This document shows, one piece after another, positions 5,686-5,928 of a DNA stretch of 5,928 bases (positions are counted from its first letter, which is position 1; each line of letters begins with the position of its first letter). The notes beneath the pieces were generated by a model. It ran no database searches. It saw only the letters and a list, made by a program, of their open reading frames with translations, and was not told the DNA's origin. The stretch covers positions 1-5,928 of the forward strand of contig JAGVLI010000669.1 in assembly GCA_020054355.1 (NCBI GenBank), written 5' to 3'. The stretch is from Planctomycetales bacterium (lineage in GTDB: Bacteria > Planctomycetota > Planctomycetia > Gemmatales > Gemmataceae). Made by a program: the position numbers and the translations under genes.

Positions 5686-5710
5686 AACCGCGAGCGGCGC
5701 GAGCGCGGTT
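5686..5710. repeat. Inverted repeat between two divergent promoters, candidate shared operator
   Basis: AACCGCG (5686-5692) and CGCGGTT (5704-5710) are a perfect 7-bp inverted repeat with an 11-bp spacer, about two helical turns from end to end. It lies 24 bp behind the minus-strand -35 box and 5 bp before the plus-strand -35 box. That position suits a regulator acting on both divergent genes. In this G+C-rich context chance is possible, and no regulator is encoded nearby. Confidence 0.4.
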
Positions 5711-5715
5711 CGCTG

Positions 5716-5744
5716 TTGACCTCCGGCCAGCGCCTGACTAGGAT
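5716..5744 (+). promoter_or_regulatory. Sigma70-like promoter of the lipoprotein gene
   Basis: TTGACC (5716-5721) matches the -35 consensus at five of six positions, and TAGGAT (5739-5744) matches the -10 at four of six, with an ideal 17-bp spacer. The transcript would start near 5751, about 47 nt before the ATG at 5798. The promoter is back to back with that of the membrane protein gene; the two -35 boxes are 54 bp apart. Confidence 0.65.
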
Positions 5745-5797
5745 GCCGCCCCCTTTCGGCAACTGCACGCCATTGCAAACCTGGTGAGGAGGAGAAG

Positions 5798-5928
5798 ATG
5801 GCGGTTCATGGAACTTGGAAGAACCTGGCGCCGCTGCACCTGGCCATCCTGGGCTGCATGGCCTTTCTCGGCTGCAACAAGCAGGACGGCGCTCCCGCCC
5901 AGGTCGAGCCGGCCCCCGGCGGCGCCGC
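5798..5928 (+). CDS. Putative lipoprotein, N-terminal part (runs off the right edge)
   Basis: Only the first 43 codons are in the window. The ATG is preceded by a strong purine-rich ribosome site (GAGGAGGAG, 5786-5794). The N-terminus MAVHGTWKNLAPLHLAILGC contains one Lys and then a hydrophobic stretch (about 10-25). FLGC at 23-26 looks like a lipobox, with Cys26 as the likely lipidated residue, followed by NKQDG. Cys20 in AILGC is an alternative. Neither site fits the strict consensus, which favours a small residue at -2. A Pro/Ala/Gly-rich low-complexity stretch follows (APAQVEPAPGG), typical of the linker behind a lipid anchor. The protein is expected to be exported and membrane-anchored. 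The functional domain is outside the window, so nothing more can be said about its role. Confidence 0.75.
   Translation, partial: MAVHGTWKNLAPLHLAILGCMAFLGCNKQDGAPAQVEPAPGGA

Noticed and set aside
4894..5787. A 297-codon plus-strand frame antisense to the membrane protein
   Set aside because: It is Gln/Arg/Pro-rich with no hydrophobic or domain pattern and runs through both divergent promoters; the opposite strand has clear membrane helices.

Overview
The window is a compact, gene-dense stretch of a moderately high-GC bacterial chromosome. The flanking housekeeping genes look to be near 60-65% G+C, judged by counting sample lines. No rRNA, tRNA, IS element or CRISPR array is visible. The organism cannot be fixed from the sequence alone. 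The NAD synthetase type, the PIN toxin type, the weak Shine-Dalgarno sites and the unfamiliar four-helix membrane protein give me an impression of Planctomycetota (Gemmata-like). A proteobacterium is not excluded, because a leucine attenuator upstream of leuA is best known from Gammaproteobacteria.

Left end (1-420, minus strand): the N-terminus of leuA (2-isopropylmalate synthase) preceded by a complete leucine attenuator. It has a sigma70-type promoter, a 22-residue leader peptide with eight leucines, mutually exclusive GGACCT/AGGTCC pairing segments, and a perfect 10-bp terminator hairpin followed by a T-rich run.

Next (420-1922, plus strand): a two-gene unit diverging from leuA. A stand-alone ParA/MinD-type ATPase with an intact deviant Walker A motif is overlapped (ATGA) by a 177-residue protein I do not recognise. 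The pair is lower in G+C than its neighbours and ends one base from the stop codon of the convergent nadE. This is the best candidate for an undescribed system: a ParA ATPase with a dedicated small partner, possibly for DNA or cargo positioning, or possibly an accessory or defence cassette.

Middle (1924-4706, minus strand): vapB-vapC-nadE in apparent operon order. The toxin-antitoxin genes overlap by ATGA, and the glutamine-dependent NAD+ synthetase starts 24 bp after vapC. All nitrilase-domain and ATP-pyrophosphatase motifs of NadE are present. vapC is more A+T-rich than its neighbours, so the TA pair was probably acquired next to nadE.

Right end (4741-5928): a 13-bp tandem repeat, then an unrecognised four-helix membrane protein on the minus strand, then a divergent intergenic region with two good sigma70-like promoters flanking an inverted repeat. 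The window closes with the start of a probable lipoprotein on the plus strand, cut by the window edge.
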